62,409 nucleotides of DNA from Caulobacteraceae bacterium. GTDB taxonomy: Bacteria; Pseudomonadota; Alphaproteobacteria; Caulobacterales; Caulobacteraceae. The position numbers and the translations under genes are program-made. Below, one piece after another: positions 47,512 through 56,233 of this stretch (position 1 is its first letter; each line of letters starts with the position of its first letter). The notes under the pieces were generated by a model. It saw nothing but the letters and a program-made list of their open reading frames with translations. It did no database searches and was not told where the DNA came from. The stretch spans positions 1-62,409 of the forward strand of contig CANJLH010000019.1 in assembly GCA_947475415.1 (NCBI GenBank), written 5' to 3'.

Positions 47512-48519
47512 CTACTTCCGCCGCGCCACTGTAAAGTCCGCCAGGTCCTCCAGCGCCGGCTTCCAGGCGCTGGTCCCATGGAACCCGGATAGCGCGGCCT
47601 TGGCGCTCTTGGCGTAGTCGCCCGCGAGCCCCAGAGTGGCCTCCAGGGCGCCGGCCCCGCGCATGAGTTCGCAGGCGCGGGTGAAGTCGGCGTCGGTCTG
47701 TTCGCGCCGATCCACCGTGCGCCGCCAGAACTCGGTCTCCGCAGCCCCGGTGCGCTGAATGGCCAGCAGCAGCGGCAGGGTGGCCTTGCCCTCGCGGAAG
47801 TCGTCGCCGGGATTCTTGCCCAGCACCGCGCTGGAGCTGGAATAATCGAGCGCGTCGTCCACCAGCTGGAACGCCAGCCCCACCTCCTGGCCATAGCGAC
47901 GCATGACCGCGCGGCGCTCGGGCGAGGCGCCGGCGCTGACCGCCCCCGCCTCGGCGGCCGCGGCGAATAGCTCGGCGGTCTTGGCGGCGATGATCTCAAG
48001 ATAGGTCCCCTGATCCAGGTCCAGATCGTGGGCGCGGGTGAGTTGCAGCACTTCACCTTCGGAGATCACCCGGCTGGCCCGCGCCAGGATTTCCAGCGCG
48101 GTCATCGACCCCGCCTCAACCATCAGCTCAAAGGCCCGCGCGAACAGGAAATCCCCCACCAGCACGCTGGACGGCGCTCCCCAGATCAGGTGCGCCGCCA
48201 CCCGACCGCGCCGCAGTTCCGAGGAATCCACCACGTCATCATGCAGCAGGGTTGCGGTGTGAATGAACTCCACCGCCGCCGCCAACTTCAGGCAGGCGTC
48301 GTCACGCGCCCCGCAAAGCCGCGCCGAAGCGATGGTCAGCAAGGGCCGCAGCCGCTTGCCCGACGAGCCGATCAGGTGCTCCGCCAGCGCCGGAATCACT
48401 GGCACGGAACTTTGCATCCGGTCACGGATAATGGCGTCGACGCCGGCCATATCGCCCGCCGCCAGGGACAGGAGCCCATCGATGGAAACAGGTTTGGCGG
48501 CGACGGCGGCGGCGTCCAC
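47512..48519 (-). CDS. Polyprenyl diphosphate synthase (quinone side-chain type)
   Basis: A 335-residue trans-isoprenyl synthase. First Asp-rich motif is LLHDDVVDSSELRRG, second is QLVDDALDYSS; KRLRPLL and GKNPGDDFREGKATLPLLLA are also typical. The alphaproteobacterial members make octa- to decaprenyl diphosphate for ubiquinone, fitting with ubiG in this window. I chose GTG 48519 (V-D-A-A-A-V-A-A), the family start, with TAGGAG upstream; longer frames run into the divergent methyltransferase gene. Confidence 0.92.
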   Translation of the reverse strand: MDAAAVAAKPVSIDGLLSLAAGDMAGVDAIIRDRMQSSVPVIPALAEHLIGSSGKRLRPLLTIASARLCGARDDACLKLAAAVEFIHTATLLHDDVVDSSELRRGRVAAHLIWGAPSSVLVGDFLFARAFELMVEAGSMTALEILARASRVISEGEVLQLTRAHDLDLDQGTYLEIIAAKTAELFAAAAEAGAVSAGASPERRAVMRRYGQEVGLAFQLVDDALDYSSSSAVLGKNPGDDFREGKATLPLLLAIQRTGAAETEFWRRTVDRREQTDADFTRACELMRGAGALEATLGLAGDYAKSAKAALSGFHGTSAWKPALEDLADFTVARRK

Positions 48520-48634
48520 GGACCGGAAAACTCCTATGCGACGGAATACACTTAGCGCCTTGCGCCGTTGTGGGCGACATTGCTGACGCGATAGGGGGCG
48601 GTCAAGGCGACTGAACGTAACTGTCGGGTTGAAG

Positions 48635-49369
48635 ATGGACGAAGTCACGCAAGACCGGCTGCTGGGGGGCGCGCTTTCACTGCGCCAGCCGGCGCGCGGC
48701 TATCGGGCTGGGATGGACGCGGCGCTTCTGGCGGCGGCCTGTGACGCCGATGGGCGGGTGCTGGAGGCGGGCTGCGGCGCAGGCGCTGTGCTGTTGGCCG
48801 CCGCTGCGCGCCGCCCGCTGGCGCGGTTCCTGGGCCTGGAGCGCGATCCCGGGGCGGCGGCCCTGGCTCGGAGGAACATTGAGTTGAATGGGTTCTCTGG
48901 CCGAGTGGAGGTCAGGGAGGGCGACGTGGAAGCAGGGTTCAAGGCGCTTGAGCTCACCGCCTTTGACGCTGTTCTGGCCAATCCGCCGTTCTTCGACGAC
49001 CCCTCCGCCCTGCGCGCCCCGGCCGCGGAAAAGCGCGGCGCCTGGATGGCCGATGGCGGCCTCGCCGCCTGGACCGGATTCCTGCAGAAGGCGGTGCGGG
49101 AGGGTGGAACGATCACGATGATCCACCGGGCCGACCGCCTGGCCGATCTGCTGGCCCTGCTGTCGCCCAAGTCGGGATCGTTCCAGATCCGGCCAATTCA
49201 GCCCTTCGCCGATGCGCCCGCCAAACGGGTGCTTGTGCGCGCGGTCAAGACCGGCAAGGCGCCGCTGATCCTGCTCCCGCCCCTGGTGCTTCACCCCCGC
49301 GAGGGCGCCAAGCACACCGAGGCGACCGAGGCGATCCTCCGCGGCGATGCGGAGATCGGCTGGGGGTGA
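48635..49369 (+). CDS. TrmN6-like tRNA (adenine-N6) methyltransferase
   Basis: A 244-residue Rossmann methyltransferase: LLGGALSLRQPARGYRAGMDAALLAA near the start (TrmN6/YfiC-type), SAM motif VLEAGCGAGAVLLAAA, NPPF in VLANPPFFDD, and IHRADRLADLL. By family it methylates A37 of valine tRNA, though the alphaproteobacterial group is broader. Start ATG 48635; TTG 48629 is in frame. Divergent from the polyprenyl synthase gene, a common alphaproteobacterial pair. Confidence 0.82.
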   Translation: MDEVTQDRLLGGALSLRQPARGYRAGMDAALLAAACDADGRVLEAGCGAGAVLLAAAARRPLARFLGLERDPGAAALARRNIELNGFSGRVEVREGDVEAGFKALELTAFDAVLANPPFFDDPSALRAPAAEKRGAWMADGGLAAWTGFLQKAVREGGTITMIHRADRLADLLALLSPKSGSFQIRPIQPFADAPAKRVLVRAVKTGKAPLILLPPLVLHPREGAKHTEATEAILRGDAEIGWG

Positions 49370-49396
49370 ACCCCGCCGACCCCTGCACGCGGGCCG

Positions 49397-51928
49397 TCAG
49401 CCCCCGCCGAACTTGTAACGCAGCCGGACGCCATACATCCGTGGCGGCCCGTAGCTCACCGAATGGAAACCGGGCGCGGATCCCGAAAGGGTGGAGGCAA
49501 CCTTGTAGACCTTGTCCGTGACGTTCTCCACGAACGCGGTCAGCGTGGCGGGTTTGCCCATTACGTCGCGCCAGTCGAGGCTGACGTTACCCACGCCGTG
49601 GGCATCCAGCACCTTTAGCCCGACATTGTAGTCGTCGACCCAGTAGTAGTCGCCGTGCAGCACGAACTTGCCGGTCTCATCGGATCCGAACGGCAGCCGC
49701 CAGTCGGCGCCCAGGCCGTAGCTCCACCGCGGCGCGTTCTCCGCGGCCGACTGGGAAATTCCCGCCAGCACGCCGGGCGCCGCGCCGCCGCCCAGCTTGA
49801 AGTCCAGATGCGATAGAGAATAGGAGATGGAAATGTCCCTATTGAAGAATATCGACCCATCCACCTCCAGGCCCTTCACCGTCGCGCCGCCATTGTTGAC
49901 GAACAGCGTCGTGTTCGACGGGTCATTGCCTGGGTTGTTGTCGCGGTCGATGTTGGGCGGGATGCCCGTGACCGCGCGCTGAAAGTTCTTATACTTGTCG
50001 TGGTACAGGGCGATATTGAGAACACCGGCCATGTCCCCGGTGCGCCAATGGGTTTTGGCGCCGATCTCGAAATCCTGCACATATTGCGGCTCATAGGACT
50101 GGAAACTCACCAGCGCGCCGCCCAGAGCCGGCGTGTTTAAGCCGCCGCTCCGATAGCCCCTGCGCGCCACGCCGTAGAGGAACAGGTTCGGACTGACCTT
50201 GTAGTCAAGCCCGGCGTTCCATGTGGTCGCATTGAAATTGACCTTTCCACGCGAAAAGCCTGCGACCGTCCCGACATTCTTCAGGCACGCCTTGGTGCCC
50301 TTCGGGGGCGTCGCATTGTACGGGAAGATGTTGGCCGAACACGCCGCCTGCTCGTCAGAGGTTCGACGGGCGCCGAGGGTGGCGCTCAATCCCTCCATGG
50401 CGCCGTCGAAATGATAGATCACCTGCCCGAAGAAGGCGTGGGTGGTGTCCTCACTCTGGGCCAGGGCGATGGCCGACCCGGCATTGAAACCAGGCCCCAG
50501 CAGCGCCGAAAGCGGTGTGCCCTGCGGCAAGCCAGGCACCGGGAACAGGGTCACCAGATTGGCTGGCCGCGACGAGGGGGTCAGATAAAGCTTCGGGTCA
50601 CGGTAGGCGTCGAAGGCCAGATAAAGCGCCCCAGGCTGCCGGTTTTTCAGATAGAAGGCGCCCGCCAGCCAGTCTAGCTTCTCGTCCGCCAGCGTACCGC
50701 TGAACTGGATTTCCTCACTGAACTGACGGTCTTTGCGGCTATTGACAACCTGAAGCAAAATGAACGGAAGACCATCCGTCATGTTGTTGTTGTAAAGGTC
50801 GTCGGCGCGGTAGCCGATGATATTTTTTACCTTGAAGGCGCCGAGGTCGATTTCCGTCGTGTTCGCAAAGCCCCAGATTTTGTCATCATTGCCCCATCGC
50901 TTATCAGGGGCTGCCGACACCGGCGCAATGACTTGGCGCGGTCCGAGCAACTTCTGATTGGCGATGGCGGCGTCGACATTGCAATAGGCAGTGCTTGGCG
51001 CGAGCCCCCCGGGGCCCGGGATTGGATTTTTGCACAACGGCCAATTGTCCAGGCCGAACAGGGGTTGCAAACCCGCGAAGGCGCCGGCGACAAATTGGTA
51101 TTCTCGCTGCCCGTTCGGCGAGGAATAGCTCCCGTCGGTCAGAATTCCGCGGCCGCTTCCAGTATCTCTAAAATAATCATAAACTAGTGTATTCTTGATG
51201 TTCTCGTTAGGCTTGAACATCACGGAAACTCGGAACGACTTTGTGTCAATATCGTCAAAGTCTGCGCCGACTCCGAGGTTTTTCGTGTACCCGTCTCGTT
51301 TCTGGAGTTCGCCTGCGATACGCACAGATAATTTGTCTTCGACGATGGGAACATTCACCGCGCCTTGAACGTCCACCCAATTCTTGCTGCCGTAAAGCCC
51401 TTCCACATAGCCGCCGGATTCGTTGCTTGGGGCCTTGGAATAGACCAGCACGGCGCCGCCCGTGGTGTTGCGGCCAAACAGGGTGCCCTGCGGTCCCTTC
51501 AGAATTTGGATGTTGTCCACATCGTAGGTCGAAAGCACCGAACCAAAGGCGCCCAGGGGAACTTCGTTGAGATACGACAGCACCGACGGCAGCGCGCCGC
51601 CGATGACAAACTGGCCCTGACCGCGGATGAAGAACTTGTTATTCGCACCCGAACCGGTGTCGCTGAACACCACGCCCGGCGTGAACCTCTGCAAATCTCG
51701 CGTCGAGTGGACGTTCAGCGACTCGATTTTTTCCGAGCTGAACGCTGTGATCGCCACCGGCGTCGTCGACAGGGCTTCTGACTTGCGCCGCGCCGTAACC
51801 ACCACCTCGGTCAGTTCCGGCGCTGCTGATTCGCCGGAGGCCCCGTTGTCCGGCGCGGCCCACGCCAGGCACGGGGCGCAAATCATCGCCGGCGTGATCA
51901 TGAGCAAGCTTTTGAAACGGTGGCGCAT
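49397..51928 (-). CDS. TonB-dependent outer membrane receptor
   Basis: An 843-residue TonB-dependent receptor: signal peptide (LLMITPAMICAPCLAWAAP), TonB box ELTEVVVTARRKSEAL, plug (LQRFTPGV, FFIRGQGQ, DNIQILKGPQGTLFGRNTTGGA) and a 22-strand barrel ending YGVRLRYKFGG. It resembles the Caulobacter/sphingomonad pesticin-type receptors for organic compounds. Parts of the gene (about 50700-51350) are visibly more A/T-rich than neighbours. SDR and DUF4286 genes lie upstream on the same strand. No siderophore genes are near, which favours a carbon substrate. Confidence 0.93.
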   Translation of the reverse strand: MRHRFKSLLMITPAMICAPCLAWAAPDNGASGESAAPELTEVVVTARRKSEALSTTPVAITAFSSEKIESLNVHSTRDLQRFTPGVVFSDTGSGANNKFFIRGQGQFVIGGALPSVLSYLNEVPLGAFGSVLSTYDVDNIQILKGPQGTLFGRNTTGGAVLVYSKAPSNESGGYVEGLYGSKNWVDVQGAVNVPIVEDKLSVRIAGELQKRDGYTKNLGVGADFDDIDTKSFRVSVMFKPNENIKNTLVYDYFRDTGSGRGILTDGSYSSPNGQREYQFVAGAFAGLQPLFGLDNWPLCKNPIPGPGGLAPSTAYCNVDAAIANQKLLGPRQVIAPVSAAPDKRWGNDDKIWGFANTTEIDLGAFKVKNIIGYRADDLYNNNMTDGLPFILLQVVNSRKDRQFSEEIQFSGTLADEKLDWLAGAFYLKNRQPGALYLAFDAYRDPKLYLTPSSRPANLVTLFPVPGLPQGTPLSALLGPGFNAGSAIALAQSEDTTHAFFGQVIYHFDGAMEGLSATLGARRTSDEQAACSANIFPYNATPPKGTKACLKNVGTVAGFSRGKVNFNATTWNAGLDYKVSPNLFLYGVARRGYRSGGLNTPALGGALVSFQSYEPQYVQDFEIGAKTHWRTGDMAGVLNIALYHDKYKNFQRAVTGIPPNIDRDNNPGNDPSNTTLFVNNGGATVKGLEVDGSIFFNRDISISYSLSHLDFKLGGGAAPGVLAGISQSAAENAPRWSYGLGADWRLPFGSDETGKFVLHGDYYWVDDYNVGLKVLDAHGVGNVSLDWRDVMGKPATLTAFVENVTDKVYKVASTLSGSAPGFHSVSYGPPRMYGVRLRYKFGGG

Positions 51929-52085
51929 TGGAGTTTCCTCTCTCTGCGGCCTATTTGCTGGCCTTATCGCGGTTGGCCGCGAACCATCCCCGTTTACACC
52001 TCCGACAACGCCCCGAATATGGCGCGGGGCGCCTACCGCATTCAGCTTGTGGGTTTCATCGCATATGTGATCGACCGGCCAAGTT

Positions 52086-52146
52086 CCGGCTCTCCCGCAG
52101 CAGCGATGCTGCGGGTAATGGGCGATCGATTCCCTGCGAGAGCCGG
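52086..52146 (-). other. Nested inverted repeats between DUF4286 and the TonB receptor gene
   Basis: An inner perfect stem CCCGCAGCA/TGCTGCGGG (52094-52115) lies within an outer perfect stem CCGGCTCTC/GAGAGCCGG (52086-52146, the two sharing base 52094). The outer right arm starts one base past the DUF4286 stop. It may be a terminator or attenuator, or a processing structure, between the SDR-DUF4286 genes and the receptor gene. No T run is present. Confidence 0.55.
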
Positions 52147-52147
52147 C

Positions 52148-52465
52148 CTAGATGGCCCGGTACCAGGCCGTCCACATGGTCGAGAGATCCAGCGCCGGCG
52201 ACAGCGGCGTACGCTTGTCGTTGCCGGCGCCCAGCGCCGCCTGGGTGGCGGCCAGATCATCGGTCTCGATCTCGTAATAATGCATGTAGCGGTTGGGATT
52301 ACGGGGATTGGCCGCATCTTCCGCGGCGTGCTGGAAACGCGAGCAGCGCTTAAAGCCCTGGGTCTGCAGGACTTCAGGGATGTGGTGGTCGTTGAGCCAG
52401 GCGTTGAGGGCGGCGTCCTCGCCCGGCTTAGGGTCGACCATGATCAGGAACACGTATTTCGCCAT
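52148..52465 (-). CDS. DUF4286-like small dimeric-barrel protein
   Basis: A 105-residue protein: VFLIMVDPKPGEDAALNAWLNDHHIPEVLQTQGF, SRFQHAAED, YMHYYEIETDDLAATQAAL. The pattern matches DUF4286/ferredoxin-like dimeric barrels with a conserved WLNDHHIPE segment. Function unknown; similar genes often sit in aromatic or terpenoid degradation clusters. It is 26 bp downstream of the SDR gene. Confidence 0.72.
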   Translation of the reverse strand: MAKYVFLIMVDPKPGEDAALNAWLNDHHIPEVLQTQGFKRCSRFQHAAEDAANPRNPNRYMHYYEIETDDLAATQAALGAGNDKRTPLSPALDLSTMWTAWYRAI

Positions 52466-52491
52466 CGGACATTCCTCCCGCAGAGCTGTGG

Positions 52492-53319
52492 TCAGTTGTA
52501 GGTTGTTCCAGAGACCGAGGCGAGGCCCGGTCCTTCCTGCGGCGGATTAAGGAAGCAGCGGCCGCCGTCCACCACCAGGAGGTTGCCGGTCACATAGGAG
52601 CCGGCTTCCGAGGCCAGGTAGATCACCGCGCCAGCGATATCCCGCGGCTCTCCGATACGCTTCAAGGGTATTTTGTCGATCATTGCGCCGCGCACGGTCT
52701 CATCGGTCAGGGTTGAATCGGAGGAGAAGCTGCGGATCAGGCCGGGCTCGACACAGTTGACCCGGATCTTCTCGCCCACAAACTCGTCGGCCAGGTTGCG
52801 CGCCAGATGCGCCAGACCGGCCTTGGCGACGCCATAGGCCAGCACCATCGGCGAAGGCGCGTGACCGGCCTCCGAGCCGATCAGCACGATGGCGCCGCCG
52901 CCGCGTTTGGCCATGCTCGGCCGCACGGCCTGGCAGAGCCGGAAGTTGTGGTGAATGTTGCGGGTCAGCAGCCGGTCGAACAGTTCGGGAGGCGTGTCAT
53001 TGGACGGGCCGATGTATGGCAGCACGGCGGCATTGCACACCAGGATGTCCACCCCGCCCCAGACGGCGATCGACTTTTGCGCCAGCATGGCCATGTCGTC
53101 GATCCGGTCGAGGTCGGCGGCTATGCCCACGGCGATGTTCTGACCCTTGCCGTAGGTGCGGTCGAGTTCCTCGGCCAAGGCGTCGCAGGCGGCCTGGTCG
53201 CGGCTGGAGACGATGATGCGCGCGCCCTGCGCGGCGATTTCCGTGGCGATTCCCAGGCCGATGCCCTTGGTGGCTCCGGTGACGATCGCAACCTTTCCGG
53301 TCAGGTCGAACAGCGACAT
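52492..53319 (-). CDS. Short-chain dehydrogenase/reductase
   Basis: A 275-residue classical SDR with intact motifs: TGATKGIGLGIA (cofactor), DILVCNAAVL (NNAG-equivalent), the Ser in IVLIGSEAG, and YGVAK (YxxxK). The segment VDGGRCFL near the end is typical. NAD(H) or NADP(H) alcohol/ketone chemistry is expected. The ATG at 53319 follows GAGGAAACGCC. Divergent from the LLM pair and first gene of the SDR-DUF4286-receptor run. Confidence 0.9.
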   Translation of the reverse strand: MSLFDLTGKVAIVTGATKGIGLGIATEIAAQGARIIVSSRDQAACDALAEELDRTYGKGQNIAVGIAADLDRIDDMAMLAQKSIAVWGGVDILVCNAAVLPYIGPSNDTPPELFDRLLTRNIHHNFRLCQAVRPSMAKRGGGAIVLIGSEAGHAPSPMVLAYGVAKAGLAHLARNLADEFVGEKIRVNCVEPGLIRSFSSDSTLTDETVRGAMIDKIPLKRIGEPRDIAGAVIYLASEAGSYVTGNLLVVDGGRCFLNPPQEGPGLASVSGTTYN

Positions 53320-53431
53320 CGCGGCGTTTCCTCTCATTATTGATTTGCGCTGCTTCGCTGCCGCCTGTTGACCCTGGGGTCAAGCGCCGAGCATGCTTGG
53401 GTCCAACAAAACAATGTTCGGGAGCGCGCAG

Positions 53432-54286
53432 ATGAAGGTCGGAATCAGCAACATTGGAATGAAGGCCTCCGAGAAAGTGGCGGGCGCCGTCCTGGCCGAG
53501 GAACTCGGATTTGATTCAGTCTGGTACGGCGAACACATCGTGCTGCCGCATCGGACGGTCTATCCGGTCAACCCGCAACCCTACGGGCCGCAGGAGCTGG
53601 TGGACGTATTCGTGCTGCTCGCCCAGCTTGCCGCGAAAACCTCGCGGATCCGGCTCGCCACCGGCATCGTCATGCTGCCCCTGCGCGCGCCGATCATGGC
53701 CGCGCGCCAGATCCTCGGCGTCGACCACGCCTCGAACGGCCGCTTCGACATGGCGGTCGGTCTGGGATGGAGCCAGGATGAATACGACGCCGCCGGTGTT
53801 GACATGAAGACCCGCGGGGCGCGCCTGGACGAACAGCTCGAGTTCATCAACAAGCTGTTCCAGCCCGACGAAAACATTGAATTTCAGGGCCGGTTCTACA
53901 GTGTGGCCCCGACCCGGTTTGAGCCCAAGCCGATACAGCGGCCGCGCCCGCCCTTCCTGGTCGGCGGCGGATCGACGGCGGCTCTGAAGCGGGCGGCCCG
54001 CTGGGATGGCTGGTACGGCGTGGTCAACACCGTCGACGAATTCAAGAAAAGCCGCGACCGGATCGAAGGCTACAGGCGCGAATATGGCCGCGAGAACGCA
54101 CCGTTCGAATATGTGCTTGTCTTCCACGAAGGCATGCCCTGCCGCGGCGCACCCACCGCAGAGGAACTCGCCGAATTTGAGGCCGCTGGCGCGCACCGGT
54201 TCGTGGCCACCCCCTGGGCCTATGATTACCCCAACGCCCTGGTCCGCATAGCCCAATACGCCCGCGAACTTGGCCTCAGCGCCTGA
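53432..54286 (+). CDS. LLM-class oxidoreductase, first of a tandem pair
   Basis: A 284-residue luciferase-like protein: MKVGISNIGMKASEKVAGAV, LGFDSVWYGEHIVLPHR, RLATGIVMLPLRAPIMAARQ, FLVGGGSTAAL and WDGWYGVV. Probable flavin- or F420-dependent monooxygenase/dehydrogenase. I chose ATG 53432 with GGGAGCGC upstream; ATG 53393 adds 13 residues. It is followed 11 bp later by a close paralogue. Confidence 0.88.
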   Translation: MKVGISNIGMKASEKVAGAVLAEELGFDSVWYGEHIVLPHRTVYPVNPQPYGPQELVDVFVLLAQLAAKTSRIRLATGIVMLPLRAPIMAARQILGVDHASNGRFDMAVGLGWSQDEYDAAGVDMKTRGARLDEQLEFINKLFQPDENIEFQGRFYSVAPTRFEPKPIQRPRPPFLVGGGSTAALKRAARWDGWYGVVNTVDEFKKSRDRIEGYRREYGRENAPFEYVLVFHEGMPCRGAPTAEELAEFEAAGAHRFVATPWAYDYPNALVRIAQYARELGLSA

Positions 54287-54297
54287 GGAAAACTCCC

Positions 54298-55149
54298 ATG
54301 AAGATCGGCATCAACAACATCTCCATGAAGGCTTCCGAGTTGGTGGCCGGCGCGGTGCTGGCCGAGGAGCTGGGATACGACTCCGTCTGGTACGGCGAGC
54401 ACGTGCTGCTGCCCAGGCATGTGACGGTTCGCGTCCAACCCCAGCCCTATGGGCCGCAGGAGTTCTTCGACGTGTTCGCCCTGCTAGCGGGCCTTGCCGC
54501 GAAAACCTCGCGCATCCGGCTGGGCACCGGCATCGTCATGCTGCCCCTGCGCCCGCCTGTGTTCGCCGCGCGCCAGATGCTCGCCGTCGATCACATCTCG
54601 AAAGGTCGCCTCGACGTGGCCGTGGGGCTGGGCTGGTGCCTGGATGAGTACCAGGCCGCCGGCATCGAGATGAACACCCGCGGCGCGCGGATGGATGAGC
54701 AGATGGAGCTCATCAACAAATTCTTCCAACCCGGCGACACCGAGCATGAGGGCCGCTTCTACAAGGTGGCGAAAACCCCCTTCGACCCGAAGCCGATTCA
54801 GAAACCCCGCCCGCCATTCCTGGTCGGCGGCAATAGCGAGGCGGGCCTGCGCCGGGCGGCGCGCTGGGACGGCTGGTACGGGGTGGTCAACTCTCTGGAT
54901 GAGTTCCGCCGCGACCGCGACCGCATCGAGGGTTTCCGGCGCGAGTACGGCCGCGAGAAAGCGCCGTTTGAATACGTGCTGGTCTTTCACCAGGGCCTCG
55001 AATGCGCCGGCGCGCCTACCCGCGAGGAGATCGAACGCTACCTCGCTGAGGGAGTGCACCGCATCGTGGCGACCCCCTGGGCCTATGATCACGACAACGC
55101 CCTGCCCCGGATCGCCGAGTATGCGCGGCGGATCGGGCTGGGATCCTGA
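54298..55149 (+). CDS. LLM-class oxidoreductase, second of a tandem pair
   Basis: A 283-residue paralogue of the preceding gene, alike from end to end (MKIGINNISMKASELVAGAV, VWYGEHVLLPRH, RLGTGIVMLPLRPPVFAARQ, FLVGGNSEAGL, GWYGVVNSLDEF). Differences cluster in loops that shape the substrate pocket, such as GLGWCLDEYQA versus GLGWSQDEYDA. The pair looks like a local tandem duplication that has since diverged, either as two subunits or as two enzymes of different substrate range. Confidence 0.88.
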   Translation: MKIGINNISMKASELVAGAVLAEELGYDSVWYGEHVLLPRHVTVRVQPQPYGPQEFFDVFALLAGLAAKTSRIRLGTGIVMLPLRPPVFAARQMLAVDHISKGRLDVAVGLGWCLDEYQAAGIEMNTRGARMDEQMELINKFFQPGDTEHEGRFYKVAKTPFDPKPIQKPRPPFLVGGNSEAGLRRAARWDGWYGVVNSLDEFRRDRDRIEGFRREYGREKAPFEYVLVFHQGLECAGAPTREEIERYLAEGVHRIVATPWAYDHDNALPRIAEYARRIGLGS

Positions 55150-55165
55150 TCGGCGGGGCCGAAGG

Positions 55166-56233
55166 CTACGCCAGGCTCAGCGCCTTCGCCGCCCGCACCC
55201 ATTCCGCCCAGGTTTCGATCCGGCGCCAGAACAGCTCCCGGGTCCCTGCGAAGTTGTGCATGTGGCCCATGCGCGGACAGATGAACAGGTCCACGGAGCG
55301 GGCTGACAGGTAGGCCCGCGGCTCGCCCTTGGGATCGGCGATCACATCGCGTTCGCCCATGGCCACCAGGACAGGCGCCCGGATCGCCGCAGCCTCAGGG
55401 GCGACGATGCCGGGGGTGAGGCAGGTCTGGGCCACGGCGCCCGGCGTGCTGAGCGAGTTCCAGGGCGGCGCCGTGTGGCCTTTCTGGTCCGCCTGGTTGT
55501 GAATGCCGCGGTTGAAATGAGCGAGATCGGCGGCGACGAACTTCGGGTCGACGTCGTCATAGTGGAAGCCCCAGGCCATGGCGTCGCCGCCGCCGCGCGC
55601 GCCGGAGTGTTGCTTCGCCTCGGCCAGCGCCTGCGGATTCAGCACGACAAGCGGCTGCTTCAGCATTGTATCACGGGGGATCCAGGGTGCCGCGATCGGC
55701 GGCTCGCCGGGCCGGACCGGCGGATGGGTGTGGATCGCACCGTAGCCCAGGACGCCGATCCCGTCATAACCGTGATAGCGGCCCTGTTGAATGATGGTCA
55801 TGCAGCCGCCCATGGACTGGCCGATGCCCAGGCTGAGGGGCTGGTCGACCTTGGGGAAATCCGCCGCAAGTTCCCCCGTAGCCAGGCGCCGCAGGGCCTC
55901 AGCCTCGGCGGCGTGGGCCGCCGCCGCCAGTGTGGTGTAGTCAAGCCTTGGTCCGTCATGCAGGCTGCTGCCTCCGACGCCCAGGTGATCCACCGAGACG
56001 AAGATCCAGCCCCGGGCGGCGTGCCAGGCGGCCTGGGCGCCTTTCGCGGGTCCAGGCAGGTCACAGGTGAAATAGCCGCGGGAATAGCCGCCGCCGGGCT
56101 TGGCGAAACAGACCACCGGTGATTGCGCCAGCGCGCCTGGGTCCGGCAGGTGGACCGTCAGCGCGATATGCGCCGGCTCGCCCAGGCCCGCCGCCTCGGT
56201 CACATCGATCTCAAGATCGAGGGGCTCGATCAT
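55166..56233 (-). CDS. Alpha/beta hydrolase
   Basis: A 355-residue hydrolase. The nucleophile elbow is GIGQSMGGC (GxSxG), followed by MTIIQQGRY; a late Asp lies in VLVAMGERDVIADPKG and a His in CPRMGHMHNF, completing a triad. There is no signal peptide. It likely cleaves an ester or lactone. Its ATG overlaps the stop of the LLM gene (ATGA), showing translational coupling. It converges on the LLM tandem pair. Confidence 0.85.
   Translation of the reverse strand: MIEPLDLEIDVTEAAGLGEPAHIALTVHLPDPGALAQSPVVCFAKPGGGYSRGYFTCDLPGPAKGAQAAWHAARGWIFVSVDHLGVGGSSLHDGPRLDYTTLAAAAHAAEAEALRRLATGELAADFPKVDQPLSLGIGQSMGGCMTIIQQGRYHGYDGIGVLGYGAIHTHPPVRPGEPPIAAPWIPRDTMLKQPLVVLNPQALAEAKQHSGARGGGDAMAWGFHYDDVDPKFVAADLAHFNRGIHNQADQKGHTAPPWNSLSTPGAVAQTCLTPGIVAPEAAAIRAPVLVAMGERDVIADPKGEPRAYLSARSVDLFICPRMGHMHNFAGTRELFWRRIETWAEWVRAAKALSLA

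Noticed and set aside
48400..48415. Sigma-54-like sequence (TGGCAC ... TTGC)
   Set aside because: Spacing is six bases where five are needed, and it lies inside the polyprenyl synthase gene.
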